Positions 6,792 to 15,108 of a stretch of 64,000 nt of DNA are shown piece by piece; positions within the stretch are counted from its first letter, which is position 1; every line of letters begins with the position of its first letter. Position numbers and translations under genes: made by a program. The notes below the pieces were generated by a model. It did not search any database. It had not been told where the DNA came from and was given only the letters and a program-made list of their open reading frames with translations. Source of the stretch: Microbacterium aoyamense (lineage in GTDB: Bacteria > Actinomycetota > Actinomycetes > Actinomycetales > Microbacteriaceae). The stretch spans positions 1 through 64,000 of the forward strand of contig NZ_JAKNUT010000001.1 in NCBI RefSeq assembly GCF_023155855.1. Direction: 5' to 3'.

Positions 6792-7600
6792 CCGACCTCT
6801 CCCAGGCCGCCGTCGCGGCCAAGAAGAACCCGACGATGAAGGATCTCGTCGAGGCGCAGCTGCCCGCGATCGAGAAGCAGCTCGGCGGGGCGATGAACTC
6901 GGCCGCGTTCGTCCGTGCCGTGCTCTCGGAGATCGGGAAGTCTCCCGATCTCATGGCCGCCGACCCGAAGACGCTCCTCGGCGGTGTGATGCTCGCCGCG
7001 CAGCTGCGCCTCGAGATCGGGTCCGGGCTCGGTGAGTTCTACCTCACGCCGCGGAAGGACAAGGGCCGGCAGATCTGCCTCCCGATCATCGGATACCAGG
7101 GCTTCATCAAGCTCGCGCTCCGCTCCGAGTTCGTGTCGAACGTGCAGGCGTTCCTCGTCCGCCGTGGCGACCAGTTCTCCTACGGCGCGAACGCCGAGCG
7201 GGGCATGTTCTACGACTGGGTCCCGCAGGACTTCGAGGAGACCAGGGACTGGATCGGCGTCGTCGCGACCGCCAAGATGCGGGCCGGCGGCACGACCTGG
7301 GTCTACCTCACCCGCACACAGGTCATCGACCGCCGCCCGTCCTACTGGCAGTCGACCCCGTGGAAGACCAACGAAGACGAGATGGTCAAGAAGACTGCGG
7401 TTCGCGCGCTCGCGAAGTTCCTTCCAAAGTCGACCGACCTGGGACGCGCGCTCGAAGCCGACGAAGCGAAGGTGCAGCAGCTGAAGGGGCTCGACGAGGT
7501 CGAGATCACCCGCGTCGACGACGAGCCCGAAGTCGTCGTCGTCCAGGAGGGCGACCCGCTGCAGCAGACCCCCGAAGAGATCGCGGAGGGGAACCGATGA
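6788..7600 (+). CDS. recT: RecT-family single-strand annealing protein
   Basis: The 270-residue protein has the RecT core: KTLLGGVMLAAQLRLEIGSGLGEFYLTPR, ICLPIIGYQGFIKLALRS, and VKKTAVRALAKFLPKS near residue 210. RecT proteins anneal complementary single strands and work with a 5'-3' exonuclease, here the YqaJ-type gene at 5371-6318. The C terminus is acidic, as in many annealing proteins. It starts with an ATGA overlap. Confidence 0.93.
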   Translation: MTDLSQAAVAAKKNPTMKDLVEAQLPAIEKQLGGAMNSAAFVRAVLSEIGKSPDLMAADPKTLLGGVMLAAQLRLEIGSGLGEFYLTPRKDKGRQICLPIIGYQGFIKLALRSEFVSNVQAFLVRRGDQFSYGANAERGMFYDWVPQDFEETRDWIGVVATAKMRAGGTTWVYLTRTQVIDRRPSYWQSTPWKTNEDEMVKKTAVRALAKFLPKSTDLGRALEADEAKVQQLKGLDEVEITRVDDEPEVVVVQEGDPLQQTPEEIAEGNR

Positions 7601-7869
7601 GCGACTACGCGCAGACGGCCACCCCGGGCGTCTCAGTGAAGGTGTCGATCGACTGGACCGAGCTCGGCGCGCACATCGCGGACGCGAGTTCAGAGGAGCA
7701 GGCGACCTTCCTCGAGGCGTGGGCAAACACGATGTCGGTCTGGTTCGACGACGCGTACGAGATGCAGCTCGGCTACGTCGGCAACGAGATGAACGACCCC
7801 GATGCCGACTACTCCCTGCCCCACATTCGGCGACTTCTCGAGGGGATTCTCACCCGGATCTCCTCCTGA
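7597..7869 (+). CDS. small acidic hypothetical protein
   Basis: A 90-residue product follows RecT with an ATGA overlap and closes this transcription block before a strong hairpin. It is acidic and tryptophan-containing, with no recognised domain. It may be an accessory factor of the recombination genes, by position only. Confidence 0.7.
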   Translation: MSDYAQTATPGVSVKVSIDWTELGAHIADASSEEQATFLEAWANTMSVWFDDAYEMQLGYVGNEMNDPDADYSLPHIRRLLEGILTRISS

Positions 7870-7876
7870 CATAGAC

Positions 7877-7909
7877 GGGGCTGATCCGTCTTGCTCACGG
7901 ATCAGCCCC
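7877..7909 (+). terminator. strong hairpin after recombination block
   Basis: A perfect 13-bp stem (7877-7889 with 7897-7909) encloses a seven-base loop. It begins eight bases after the preceding stop codon and divides the early region into two transcription blocks. No long T run follows. Confidence 0.7.
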
Positions 7910-7955
7910 TGCACATCACATTCGACACCCCACCGTTCAAGCGAAGGACCGACAG

Positions 7956-8336
7956 ATGCACACCCAGAGTGCCGCAGACGAGCGGCAGATACCAACCGTC
8001 TACCCCGAATCCCCGAACGTCCGCCGGACTGACCCGCTGACGTCGCACATCGCCGCCGACCGCGCAGTGAAGCGCATCCCCACCCTCCAGGCGATCGAGA
8101 AGGCGCTGCATGCCGCCGGTGAGCCGCTGACGGCCGACGAGATCTGGACGCGCCTCCGCACCGAGCACGGCTTCTTCTGCTCGCACGAGCGGGTCCGCAC
8201 GGTCCTCAACGAGGGCTCCGGGCAGTCGGTGCGGGAGTCGGTGCGTTCGCACACGTTCGTCCGCCTCGACGAGACCCGGCCGTCTGACCTCGGAAACCCC
8301 GCGCACCTGTGGACGCTCGCGGAGGCCGCGGCATGA
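7956..8336 (+). CDS. winged-helix-like hypothetical protein
   Basis: The 126-residue protein contains RRTDPLTSHIAADRA and a winged-helix-like stretch (EKALHAAGEPLTADEIWTRL through SHERVRTVLNEG). The first motif recurs in small actinophage and actinobacterial proteins. DNA binding is inferred. It is the first gene after the terminator at 7877-7909, so a promoter should lie in 7910-7955; none is obvious. Confidence 0.7.
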   Translation: MHTQSAADERQIPTVYPESPNVRRTDPLTSHIAADRAVKRIPTLQAIEKALHAAGEPLTADEIWTRLRTEHGFFCSHERVRTVLNEGSGQSVRESVRSHTFVRLDETRPSDLGNPAHLWTLAEAAA

Positions 8337-8446
8337 GCCCCTCGGTGATGTTCCCTCCCGCGGACGACGCGAGCGAGCGCGAGCACAACGCCTACGACGC
8401 CTGGTACGAGGCGCAGGAGTCCAAGCGGAAGGACTACGACGCATGA
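8333..8446 (+). CDS. 37-residue hypothetical protein
   Basis: A short frame begins with an ATGA overlap with the previous gene and ends in an ATGA overlap with the next. The double coupling supports translation. The product is hydrophilic with many aspartates, glutamates and tyrosines. Confidence 0.6.
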   Translation: MSPSVMFPPADDASEREHNAYDAWYEAQESKRKDYDA

Positions 8447-8739
8447 ACGCCTACATCGAAGCGCCGGCGTACCTGCAGGTCGAGCCGGACTACAACCGAT
8501 GGACGCCGCAGAACCGCCGCGACACGGCCGATGCGATCCAGGGCGGCCGCGTGGTCGCGATGACGCAGAATCGTCCCGCGAAGCCGAAGCCCGGCACGGT
8601 CGTCGTGAAGGTCGTCCTCCGAATCCCGAAGGCCTCGTTCGTCCCGCTTCGCCCGGAAGCGGTCGTCACCATCCCCGAGTCGATGACTGACGGCATTCCC
8701 GTCGAGGTAGAGGTCGCCGACCCGAGCGAGGTCGACTGA
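8443..8739 (+). CDS. hypothetical protein
   Basis: This 98-residue protein is coupled on both sides. Its second half is strand-rich (GTVVVKVVLRIP, SFVPLRPEAVVTI, IPVEVEVADPSEVD). No family recognised. Confidence 0.7.
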   Translation: MNAYIEAPAYLQVEPDYNRWTPQNRRDTADAIQGGRVVAMTQNRPAKPKPGTVVVKVVLRIPKASFVPLRPEAVVTIPESMTDGIPVEVEVADPSEVD

Positions 8740-9377
8740 TGCCACTCTCGTTCCCTCAGATGCGTCTCGTCGTCGTCAATGGTCGCGCGAAGCACAACGC
8801 CTGGTGTCGCACCTGCGAGCAGTGGGTGTGCGAGGAGCCGCAGAGCGTGAAGGCCGCGGTCGAGGAAGCTCGCCGCGCCCATGGGCCGGAGAAACTCTGC
8901 AGGCGCGCGGTGTCGCTCCGTGAGCAGCTGCAGGAGTACACGGACACGACGGCCGCCTATCATCGCGGCGAGGACGTGATCCCCGGCGACTGCTGGCGCG
9001 CCTGCCTCGCGTCGCTGCTCGAGGTGCCGATCGCCGATGTGCCGCACTTCGCGCACCTCTATCCCACCGAGGGGACGCTCGAGTGGTGGGACGCGTCGGT
9101 CGCGTGGGTGCGCGAGACGCTGCCGGGCTGGACGCTCGGATGCTGGCGGCGTCCGGAGGAGGGCTGGTTCCAGCGGTTCTACTCGGCTGACGAAGCCGCA
9201 AACGCGCCCGACCGGGTGATCCTGACAGCCGCGAGCCCGCGCGGAGCGTGGAACCACTCGGTGCTGGTCTCCGTGCGGACCGGCGAGCTCGCACACGACC
9301 CCTTCCCCGGCGGGACCGGTGTCGGCGAGGGCCCGTGGGATGTTGTCGGCCTCGCGCGCCTGGAGTGGCTGTCATGA
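8739..9377 (+). CDS. putative papain/C39-like cysteine peptidase
   Basis: The 212-residue protein has an N-terminal zinc-like CRTCEQWVC segment and a C-terminal region with GDCWRACLASLLEVPIADVPHF (candidate nucleophile C85), WNHSVLV (H173) and AHDPFPGG (D187). That Cys-His-Asp order fits papain-like or C39-like folds and is common in phage proteins of unknown role. It sits in the early region, so host-directed processing is more plausible than virion maturation. Catalysis is inferred from spacing only. Confidence 0.6.
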   Translation: MPLSFPQMRLVVVNGRAKHNAWCRTCEQWVCEEPQSVKAAVEEARRAHGPEKLCRRAVSLREQLQEYTDTTAAYHRGEDVIPGDCWRACLASLLEVPIADVPHFAHLYPTEGTLEWWDASVAWVRETLPGWTLGCWRRPEEGWFQRFYSADEAANAPDRVILTAASPRGAWNHSVLVSVRTGELAHDPFPGGTGVGEGPWDVVGLARLEWLS

Positions 9378-9712
9378 CCGCCCCGATCGTCCTCGCCGGC
9401 ACGACGGACTCCGGCCGCCGCTACGTGCAGTTCTGGACCGAGGGCGAGCGGATCGCCGGGCGCGACGTCGCCTTCTGCCTCGCCGAAATGAACCTCGCAC
9501 CCGAGTACGCTCCCCCGTTCCTCGAGATCCAGCAGTCCTGCCCGCCCGACACTGTCGACCAGGTGCTCGCCGCGTTCGCGATGTTCCGGTTCGGCGGCGA
9601 CGTTGAACCGACGCACACCGTCGAGTGGGCGTTCGGTAAGCCGACGTTCACCCCGATCCCGACACCGGAGCCCGAGCCGGGCCTTCTCGCACTGCTCGAG
9701 GAGACAGTATGA
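9374..9712 (+). CDS. hypothetical protein
   Basis: A 112-residue product, starting with an ATGA overlap, sits directly before the methyltransferase. It has a strand-helix pattern and a proline-glutamate-rich tail (TPIPTPEPEPG). No family recognised. Confidence 0.7.
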   Translation: MTAPIVLAGTTDSGRRYVQFWTEGERIAGRDVAFCLAEMNLAPEYAPPFLEIQQSCPPDTVDQVLAAFAMFRFGGDVEPTHTVEWAFGKPTFTPIPTPEPEPGLLALLEETV

Positions 9713-11436
9713 GCGCCGTCGGATACCGGATGCCGTCCGTTCCGTGGAACGGACTGACTGTGACCGACCTGTTCTGCGGCGCTGGGGGCTCGTCCTCGGG
9801 GCTCGTCGAGGCGGGCTACAGAGTCGTCATCGCCGCGAACCACTGGGCGACGGCGATCGAGTCTCACCAGATCAACCACCCCGACACGGACCACTCGCAG
9901 GCCGACATCTCGCAGGTCAACCCGGCGTACTTCCCGAAGACCCACGTCCTGTGGGGATCGCCGGAGTGCACGAACCACTCGATCGCGAAGGGCATCAAGC
10001 GTCAGCGCCAGCAGGATCAGGCACTGTTCGAGCTCGACGGCACCCGCCCGCTGCCCGACGAAGCCGCAAACCGCTCACGGGCGACGATGTGGGACATCCC
10101 GCGATTCGCTGAGCACCACCGCTACATGGCGATCATCCTCGAGAACGTCGTCGACGCGTACCGGTGGGATCAGTTCGAGGCGTGGCAGATGGCGATGCGC
10201 GCGCTCGGCTACCGGATGCAGTTCGTCTGGCTGAACAGCATGCACGCGCAGATCGGCGGCCTGCCGGCCCCGCAGTCCCGTGACCGCATGTACATCGTGA
10301 TGTGGCGTGAGGACCTCGCATCCGCTGAGCGCCCGGGGCCGAACGTGGGGAAGTGGACGCGGCCGATGGCGGTGTGCCCGACGCACGGCGAGGTGCAGGC
10401 GGTGCAGGCGTTCAAGAAGGCCGAGCAGTGGGGCCGCTATCGCGCGCAGTACCTCTACCGGTGCCCGCAGTGCTGGCAGGTCATCGAGCCGGGCTGGCTC
10501 GCCGCCGAGTCGATCATCGACTGGTCGCTCCCGGCACCCCGCATCGGCGATCGCGCGAAGCCCCTGGCCGAGAAGACCCGCGAGCGGATCCGGCGCGGAA
10601 TCGAACGTCACTGGAAGCCGTTCGTCGCGGCGGCCGCGGGCAACACGTACGACGGGGTCACGACCGGGTCGGGCTATCTCCGCGCGTGGCCGACCGATCA
10701 GCCTCTCCCACTGCAGACAGGCACCGCCGAGCACGGTCTCGCCGTCCCGCCGCTGATCGTGCGCGGAGAGGGGAACGTCACGCCCGCGAAGCCGAGCACG
10801 GAGGCGCTGGGCGCGCTCACGGCGTCGGGGTCGATGTTCGTGGCGCAGCCGCTCATCGTGAACAACGTCAGCGGAGCTGATGCCTCGCGGTCGGAGCCGG
10901 TGTCGGAGGTGTTGCCCTCGATCGTCGCGGGCGGCACTCACGCCTCACTCCTGATCCCTGTTGAGGGGCGCGAGGGAAAGTCCGCGGCATCCGTCGCGGA
11001 CCCGCTGCGCACACAGTCGACCCGCAACGAGACCGGGCTACTCGTCCCGCTTCGCAATCACGGGGTCGCAAAGCCGACGTCGCACCCGATCGACACGGTC
11101 TCGGCTGAGGGCAATCACCATGCCCTCGTCATGCGGAACAACGAGGGCGGCGCGGAGATGTCGACACCCGTGACCGAGCCGCTGCGCACGCTCACCACGG
11201 GCGGGCATCAGTCCCTCATCGAGCCGGGGGTGCCGATCTCGCTGGACGTCGACGATGCAGGATTTCGGATGCTCGAGCCGCACGAGATCCAGCTCGGTAT
11301 GGGCTTCGCCGCGGACTATCACCTCGTCGGGTCGAAGCGCGACAAGGTGAAGCAGGCGGGCAACGCGGTCACGCCGCCCGCAGCGCGCGACCTCGGGCAC
11401 GCGGTCGCCGAGTTCCTGCTGGCGGTGGCGACATGA
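9709..11436 (+). CDS. DNA (cytosine-5-)-methyltransferase
   Basis: The 575-residue protein has the ordered C5-methyltransferase motifs: DLFCGAGGSS (motif I, near residue 20), GSPECTNHS with the catalytic cysteine C87 (motif IV), ILENV (E145, motif VI), QSRDRMY (Q189, R191, R193; motif VIII), and AGNAVTPPAARDLG near the C terminus (motif X). The target-recognition region contains a zinc-ribbon-like pair (CPTH near 223 and CPQC near 252) and several imperfect repeats with PLRT or L-T-x-G-x-H patterns. It probably protects phage DNA from host restriction; no partner endonuclease is obvious. The recognition sequence cannot be read from the protein. Confidence 0.92.
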   Translation: MSAVGYRMPSVPWNGLTVTDLFCGAGGSSSGLVEAGYRVVIAANHWATAIESHQINHPDTDHSQADISQVNPAYFPKTHVLWGSPECTNHSIAKGIKRQRQQDQALFELDGTRPLPDEAANRSRATMWDIPRFAEHHRYMAIILENVVDAYRWDQFEAWQMAMRALGYRMQFVWLNSMHAQIGGLPAPQSRDRMYIVMWREDLASAERPGPNVGKWTRPMAVCPTHGEVQAVQAFKKAEQWGRYRAQYLYRCPQCWQVIEPGWLAAESIIDWSLPAPRIGDRAKPLAEKTRERIRRGIERHWKPFVAAAAGNTYDGVTTGSGYLRAWPTDQPLPLQTGTAEHGLAVPPLIVRGEGNVTPAKPSTEALGALTASGSMFVAQPLIVNNVSGADASRSEPVSEVLPSIVAGGTHASLLIPVEGREGKSAASVADPLRTQSTRNETGLLVPLRNHGVAKPTSHPIDTVSAEGNHHALVMRNNEGGAEMSTPVTEPLRTLTTGGHQSLIEPGVPISLDVDDAGFRMLEPHEIQLGMGFAADYHLVGSKRDKVKQAGNAVTPPAARDLGHAVAEFLLAVAT

Positions 11437-11690
11437 GCGACATGCCGGACGGCGGCTGGTCCTTCTCTGGCGAGAAGGGCTGGTCCCTCGACCCGTCACA
11501 GCAGGAACGGGTGCGCCAGGTGAACATCGCCGCGATGGCGCGCGCCGACGAGCTGCAGAAGGGCTCCCCCACGTGCGCACTGTGTGGGCAGCGTGCTCTC
11601 GAGCTCGATGAGTTCGGGCTCTGCTCGAAGAACCGTGGCGAGCACAAGGAGTGGCGTGACGACGCGCTCAAGGCGGTGAGCTTCCGATGA
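11433..11690 (+). CDS. small zinc-ribbon-like protein
   Basis: This 85-residue product, coupled to the methyltransferase by ATGA, has a CALCG motif and a later cysteine in GLCSKNRGEH. The N terminus contains two SGEKGWS-like repeats. No family recognised. Confidence 0.65.
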   Translation: MSDMPDGGWSFSGEKGWSLDPSQQERVRQVNIAAMARADELQKGSPTCALCGQRALELDEFGLCSKNRGEHKEWRDDALKAVSFR

Positions 11691-11983
11691 GCCTCCTGAT
11701 CACCGATGGCTTCGCCGCATGGCGGGAGTGCCGGCAGGCGTACGACGAGGTGCTGTACGCGAAGTACGAGCGGGCCGCGGCTGCGACCAACGACCGCCTC
11801 GTGAACGCGGAGGGCCGCAAGAAGGGCATCGACCCTCTGTCGCTGTTCATGGGCCCCGCGATCCGCGCCTACCGGTGGGCGTCCGAGGAGCTCATCGAGC
11901 ACTGGGCGGAGCACCCGCGGATGCCGTTCGTCGAGTTCGAGCGGCAGTGGGCCGCGCAGAGGGAAGCGGAGATGTACCGATGA
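11687..11983 (+). CDS. hypothetical protein
   Basis: A 98-residue, mostly helical product with many tryptophans and charged residues. Its start and stop overlap its neighbours by four bases. Function unknown. Confidence 0.7.
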   Translation: MSLLITDGFAAWRECRQAYDEVLYAKYERAAAATNDRLVNAEGRKKGIDPLSLFMGPAIRAYRWASEELIEHWAEHPRMPFVEFERQWAAQREAEMYR

Positions 11984-12333
11984 GCGACCTCGTCCCCGTC
12001 ACCTGCTACTTCACCGCCGAGAGCTACCGGCGACTCGCGAAGATCGCGGAGAAGAACGGCACGCAGGTGCACCGCCTAATCGAACGCGACGTCGACCGCG
12101 CGCTGAATGGCGGACCCCGGCCGCCCGATGCGCCCCGCAAGTACCGGCAGCACTACTCCGAGGACATGCTCGAGGCGATACGCCACATGCACGCAGCGCA
12201 GATGACCGACGGGGCGATCGCGAAGAAGCTCGGCCTCAGTCAGGCGAACCTGTCTCGGCGGCTCCGAAAGATGGGGCTCCCGGCGCACGGCGCGAAGTCC
12301 GGCGGTCGCAAGAAGGCTGAGGCGGCGTCATGA
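11980..12333 (+). CDS. HTH DNA-binding protein
   Basis: The 117-residue protein begins like a ribbon-helix-helix domain (VPVTCYFTAESYRRLAKIAE) and has a C-terminal HTH (MTDGAIAKKLGLSQANLSRR) of the resolvase or Hin-recombinase type. A basic tail follows. It is likely a regulator of phage or host genes; the target is unknown. Confidence 0.7.
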   Translation: MSDLVPVTCYFTAESYRRLAKIAEKNGTQVHRLIERDVDRALNGGPRPPDAPRKYRQHYSEDMLEAIRHMHAAQMTDGAIAKKLGLSQANLSRRLRKMGLPAHGAKSGGRKKAEAAS

Positions 12334-12656
12334 GCGCGCCGTCCATCCAGGAGGAGCGGGAGATCACCCGCTTCGGGATGTTCGCCGCCGAAGAGCGCGA
12401 GACGTTCGACGAGCTCGTGAGCGACCTCGGCGACGTCGTGCCGTGCACTGCCGCGGCGTGCGAGTCACCCGCCCACTGGGCCGTCCTGATGCGGTGCTGC
12501 CGCCACCCGTTCCCGTTCTGCGACTTCCACGTCGCCGACCAAAAGCAGCGCGCGCTCGTGATCCTCGCCGCGATGAAGTCGCCGTACTGCGTGGAGTGCA
12601 AGACGTCGGTGAAGGGGAAGACCTACCGTGAGGTGTTCGAGGTGGTGCCGCTATGA
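12330..12656 (+). CDS. cysteine-histidine-rich hypothetical protein
   Basis: The 108-residue protein has clustered metal-ligand candidates (VPCTAAACESPAHW, RCCRHPFPFCDFH, PYCVEC). It starts with an ATGA overlap and precedes the HNH nuclease. A zinc-binding fold is likely; function unknown. Confidence 0.7.
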   Translation: MSAPSIQEEREITRFGMFAAEERETFDELVSDLGDVVPCTAAACESPAHWAVLMRCCRHPFPFCDFHVADQKQRALVILAAMKSPYCVECKTSVKGKTYREVFEVVPL

Positions 12657-13054
12657 CCGCCCCGACTGCGAAGAACCGTGAGCTCATGTACGAGCGCGAT
12701 CAGTTCTGCTGCGCCGCGTGCGGGCTGACCTACCAACTGACGCATCAGCATCGGCGGGCAACCGGCGCGGGCGGCTCGAAGGAACGCCCCACGCTCGACG
12801 ACAGCCTCACGCTCTGCGCGACCTGCAACTGGAAGGCGGAGGCCGACGCGAAGTTCCAGCGACTCGCGCTGATCAACGGCTGGAAGGTCCGGAAGTGGGT
12901 CGACGACCCCGGACTTGTGCCGGTCTTCTACTCATTCGAGCAGGCCTGGTACCGGCTCGAAGGACCGCGGCGGGTGTGGATTCCCGCGGTCGTCGCCCTC
13001 GACATGATGCACGCCGTTTATGGCGAGCAGTACCTCGAATGGAGGAACAGCTGA
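12653..13054 (+). CDS. HNH endonuclease-like protein
   Basis: The 133-residue protein has RDQFCCAACG (zinc pair), LTHQHRR, a glycine-serine turn, PTLDDSLTLCATCN (second zinc pair and the terminal part of the motif), matching a zinc-bound HNH domain in residues 15-65. The C-terminal half is unassigned. It is away from the terminase, so a packaging role is unlikely; a role in replication or host DNA attack is possible. Confidence 0.75.
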   Translation: MTAPTAKNRELMYERDQFCCAACGLTYQLTHQHRRATGAGGSKERPTLDDSLTLCATCNWKAEADAKFQRLALINGWKVRKWVDDPGLVPVFYSFEQAWYRLEGPRRVWIPAVVALDMMHAVYGEQYLEWRNS

Positions 13055-13758
13055 TGGTGTGGTTCAAGGTCGACGACGGGTTCCATGCGTCCCGCAAGGT
13101 CGTGTCGATCCCTCGCCGCCTCCGCTTCCCCGCGATCGGACTGTGGACCACCGCCGGTTCTTGGTCGGGCGCCGAGGAGCTCGACGGCCACGTGCCCGGC
13201 TACATGCTCGACGAGTGGGGTGCGACGCAGGAGCTCATCGACGCGCTGCTCGAGGCGGGGCTGTGGGAGGAAGCTGAGGACGGCATCCAGTTCGCGAACT
13301 GGGCCGAGTATCAGCCGACCCGCGAGGGGCTCGAGGAGAAGCGCGAGCAGGAGCGGCTCCGCAAGGCGGAGTGGCGTGCGAAGAAGGCCGCGAAAGAGGC
13401 CGCGCGTCCCGCTGGGACAGACGCGGGACAACCGCGTGACGCCTACGGGACGGACGTTCTTGTCCCGTCTATCCCGTCCCGACCCGACCCGACCCGTCCC
13501 GACCCGACCCTCTCTACCTCTGGCGAGGTAGAGAGCGCGCCGCCGGCGCCTCTCTCGCCGTTCTGCTCGAAGCACCCCCATGGCACCGAGAAGGCCTGCC
13601 GGGGCTGCGGGTCGGCGCGCATGGCATTCGAGGCGGCCCGCGTCGCTGCGAAGAACAAGCCGACGCCGATCGTCCGTCGCGAGGCGACGTGCCCGACGCA
13701 CCCTGAGTGGCCGATGCCGTGCGAGAAGTGCGCAGCGCTCGCCGCGGAGGTGGCGTGA
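13054..13758 (+). CDS. replication-initiator-like protein
   Basis: The 234-residue protein begins MVWFKVDDGFHASRKV, followed by GLWTTAGSWSGAEELDGHVP and GLWEEAEDGIQFANWAEYQP. That N-terminal pattern is shared by actinophage proteins considered replication initiators or DnaD-like organisers. A charged coiled segment, a low-complexity proline tract (about residues 133-165) and a cysteine-rich tail follow (CSKHPHGTEKACRGCG, CPTHPEWPMPCEKC). The low-complexity tract is encoded by repeated GTCCC and GACCC pentamers next to a stem-loop, a possible origin. The assignment is tentative. Confidence 0.6.
   Translation: MVWFKVDDGFHASRKVVSIPRRLRFPAIGLWTTAGSWSGAEELDGHVPGYMLDEWGATQELIDALLEAGLWEEAEDGIQFANWAEYQPTREGLEEKREQERLRKAEWRAKKAAKEAARPAGTDAGQPRDAYGTDVLVPSIPSRPDPTRPDPTLSTSGEVESAPPAPLSPFCSKHPHGTEKACRGCGSARMAFEAARVAAKNKPTPIVRREATCPTHPEWPMPCEKCAALAAEVA
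13406..13535. other. candidate replication origin (iteron-like repeats and stem-loop)
   Basis: GTCCC occurs at 13406, 13462, 13476 and 13496, its complement GGGAC at 13414, 13425 and 13447, and GACCC at 13481, 13486, 13491, 13501 and 13506. They are followed by an 11-bp perfect stem (13510-13520 with 13525-13535) with loop TGGC. The cluster lies inside a replication-initiator-like gene, as the lambda origin lies inside gene O. Low-complexity coding is the alternative explanation. Confidence 0.35.
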
Positions 13759-14126
13759 TGGATCTCGAACCGTGGGCCGAGCGCGAGCGGACGCACTGGC
13801 GACAGTTGCACACCTTCGGCGGTTTCCTGTGGCCGGCGTCTGCTCTAGACCTCGACGAGGACTTCGACGCTTCGATCATCGTGCTGCGCGCCGAGAAGGC
13901 GACGGAGAAGGCGATGTCGGTCGAGGAGACGCTGCAGGAGCTCGAGTGGTTGCTGGACGGCGGCGTGCCGGCGGGGTTGGCGCTCGAGCAGGTGCACGGC
14001 TCGCTCGAGGCGCTGCAGAGGGCAGCGGAGCGCCGCGGCCGCCACGACCTCTCCCGGCGCATCGCACGGTCGACGGTGTCCGCGTGGGAGCTCCGCTGGG
14101 GTGCGAACGAGCGGAGGTCGGCGTGA
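13758..14126 (+). CDS. hypothetical protein
   Basis: A 122-residue helical protein starts at ATG 13758 (TGATG overlap). It contains a long amphipathic stretch (SVEETLQELEWLLDGGVPAG). No family recognised. GTG 13755 is an alternative start. Confidence 0.7.
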   Translation: MDLEPWAERERTHWRQLHTFGGFLWPASALDLDEDFDASIIVLRAEKATEKAMSVEETLQELEWLLDGGVPAGLALEQVHGSLEALQRAAERRGRHDLSRRIARSTVSAWELRWGANERRSA

Positions 14127-14224
14127 TCGAGTTCCTGGCTTCCACGGTCGCGTGCTTCCTCGGCACGGTCGGCCTTCTTCGGCTCGCGCATTGGGCGCTG
14201 AGCAACCCGAACAGCGAGAGGTGA
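14123..14224 (+). CDS. 33-residue membrane peptide
   Basis: A GTG at 14123 overlapping the previous stop encodes a peptide with one hydrophobic segment (FLASTVACFLGTVGLLRLA) and a polar tail. The gene is far from the lysis cassette, so a holin role is doubtful. Tight spacing supports translation. Confidence 0.55.
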   Translation: MIEFLASTVACFLGTVGLLRLAHWALSNPNSER

Positions 14225-14229
14225 ACACC

Positions 14230-15108
14230 ATGACAATTCCCGGACTCGAGAAGCCTGCGCCGAGGCGGACTGCGAAGGACATGCTCGACCTGCTCGACAA
14301 GCACTACGCGCCGCCGCCGTCGAAGCCTGCAGGTGGCCGGCTGATCTCCGAGATCCAGGCGCCGCACGGCCTGCGCCGTGCCGACGCGCTGTACCTGCCG
14401 ATCACGACCGGCGGCCGGGGCACGATCATCGGTCACGAGATCAAGGTCAATCGAGCCGACGTGATGGCTGAGGTCGCCGACCCGCACAAGGCCGACGCGT
14501 GGATGCGGTACTGCAACCGCTGGTGGCTGGTGATCTCGAGCGCGTCGATCATCGAGGGCATCCCGATCCCGCCTGAGTGGGGCATCATGCTCCCGCCGAG
14601 CCGCAATCGATTCATGACGATCGTGCGGGACGCACCGAAGCTCGAGCCTGACCGCTCAATCCTCGCCGAGGCCTGGGGCACGATCTTCGCCCGTGTCGGG
14701 TACGCCGACGTCGCAGCCGAGGCGGACCGCGCGCACTGGCACAAGGAGGCCGATCGGCTCGGCGAGAAGGTTCGCGAGCAGTCGCGCGAGATCACTCGGC
14801 TCAGCCAGGTGCTCGGCGACGAGGGGCAGAGCGCGTACCGGTCGAACCGCTTGACAGTGACCAACGTGCTGACCGAGATCGACCGACTCGCCGAATACGG
14901 CGACGACACACCGAAGGCGTTCCGCGGGCTCGCATGGCAGCTCGACGCCGAGACCGTCGCCCGCGGCATACTCGCCGAGGTCGCAGGGCGTGATCGCCGC
15001 GACATCGCCGACGACATCGTGTCCGCGATACAGCGCGCCAACACTGTCGCAGAGCGCCTGAAGGCCGTGCTCGACGAGATCTCGACACCTCCGGGGGCCG
15101 CGGCATGA
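14230..15108 (+). CDS. PD-(D/E)XK nuclease-like (MmcB-like) protein
   Basis: The 292-residue protein has ADALYLPITTGGRGTIIGHEIKV near residues 51-73, giving D52, E70 and K72 in PD-(D/E)XK spacing, followed by KADAWMRYCNRWWLVIS. This resembles MmcB-like nuclease domains that actinophages use in DNA metabolism. The C-terminal half is helical with a coiled-coil-like stretch. ATG 14230 follows GAGAGG; GTG 14221 is an alternative that overlaps the previous stop. Confidence 0.7.
   Translation: MTIPGLEKPAPRRTAKDMLDLLDKHYAPPPSKPAGGRLISEIQAPHGLRRADALYLPITTGGRGTIIGHEIKVNRADVMAEVADPHKADAWMRYCNRWWLVISSASIIEGIPIPPEWGIMLPPSRNRFMTIVRDAPKLEPDRSILAEAWGTIFARVGYADVAAEADRAHWHKEADRLGEKVREQSREITRLSQVLGDEGQSAYRSNRLTVTNVLTEIDRLAEYGDDTPKAFRGLAWQLDAETVARGILAEVAGRDRRDIADDIVSAIQRANTVAERLKAVLDEISTPPGAAA

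Noticed and set aside
9709..11436. A complete restriction-modification system around the methyltransferase.
   Set aside because: The neighbours show no restriction endonuclease pattern next to it; the HNH gene at 12653 is three genes away and resembles phage HNH proteins.
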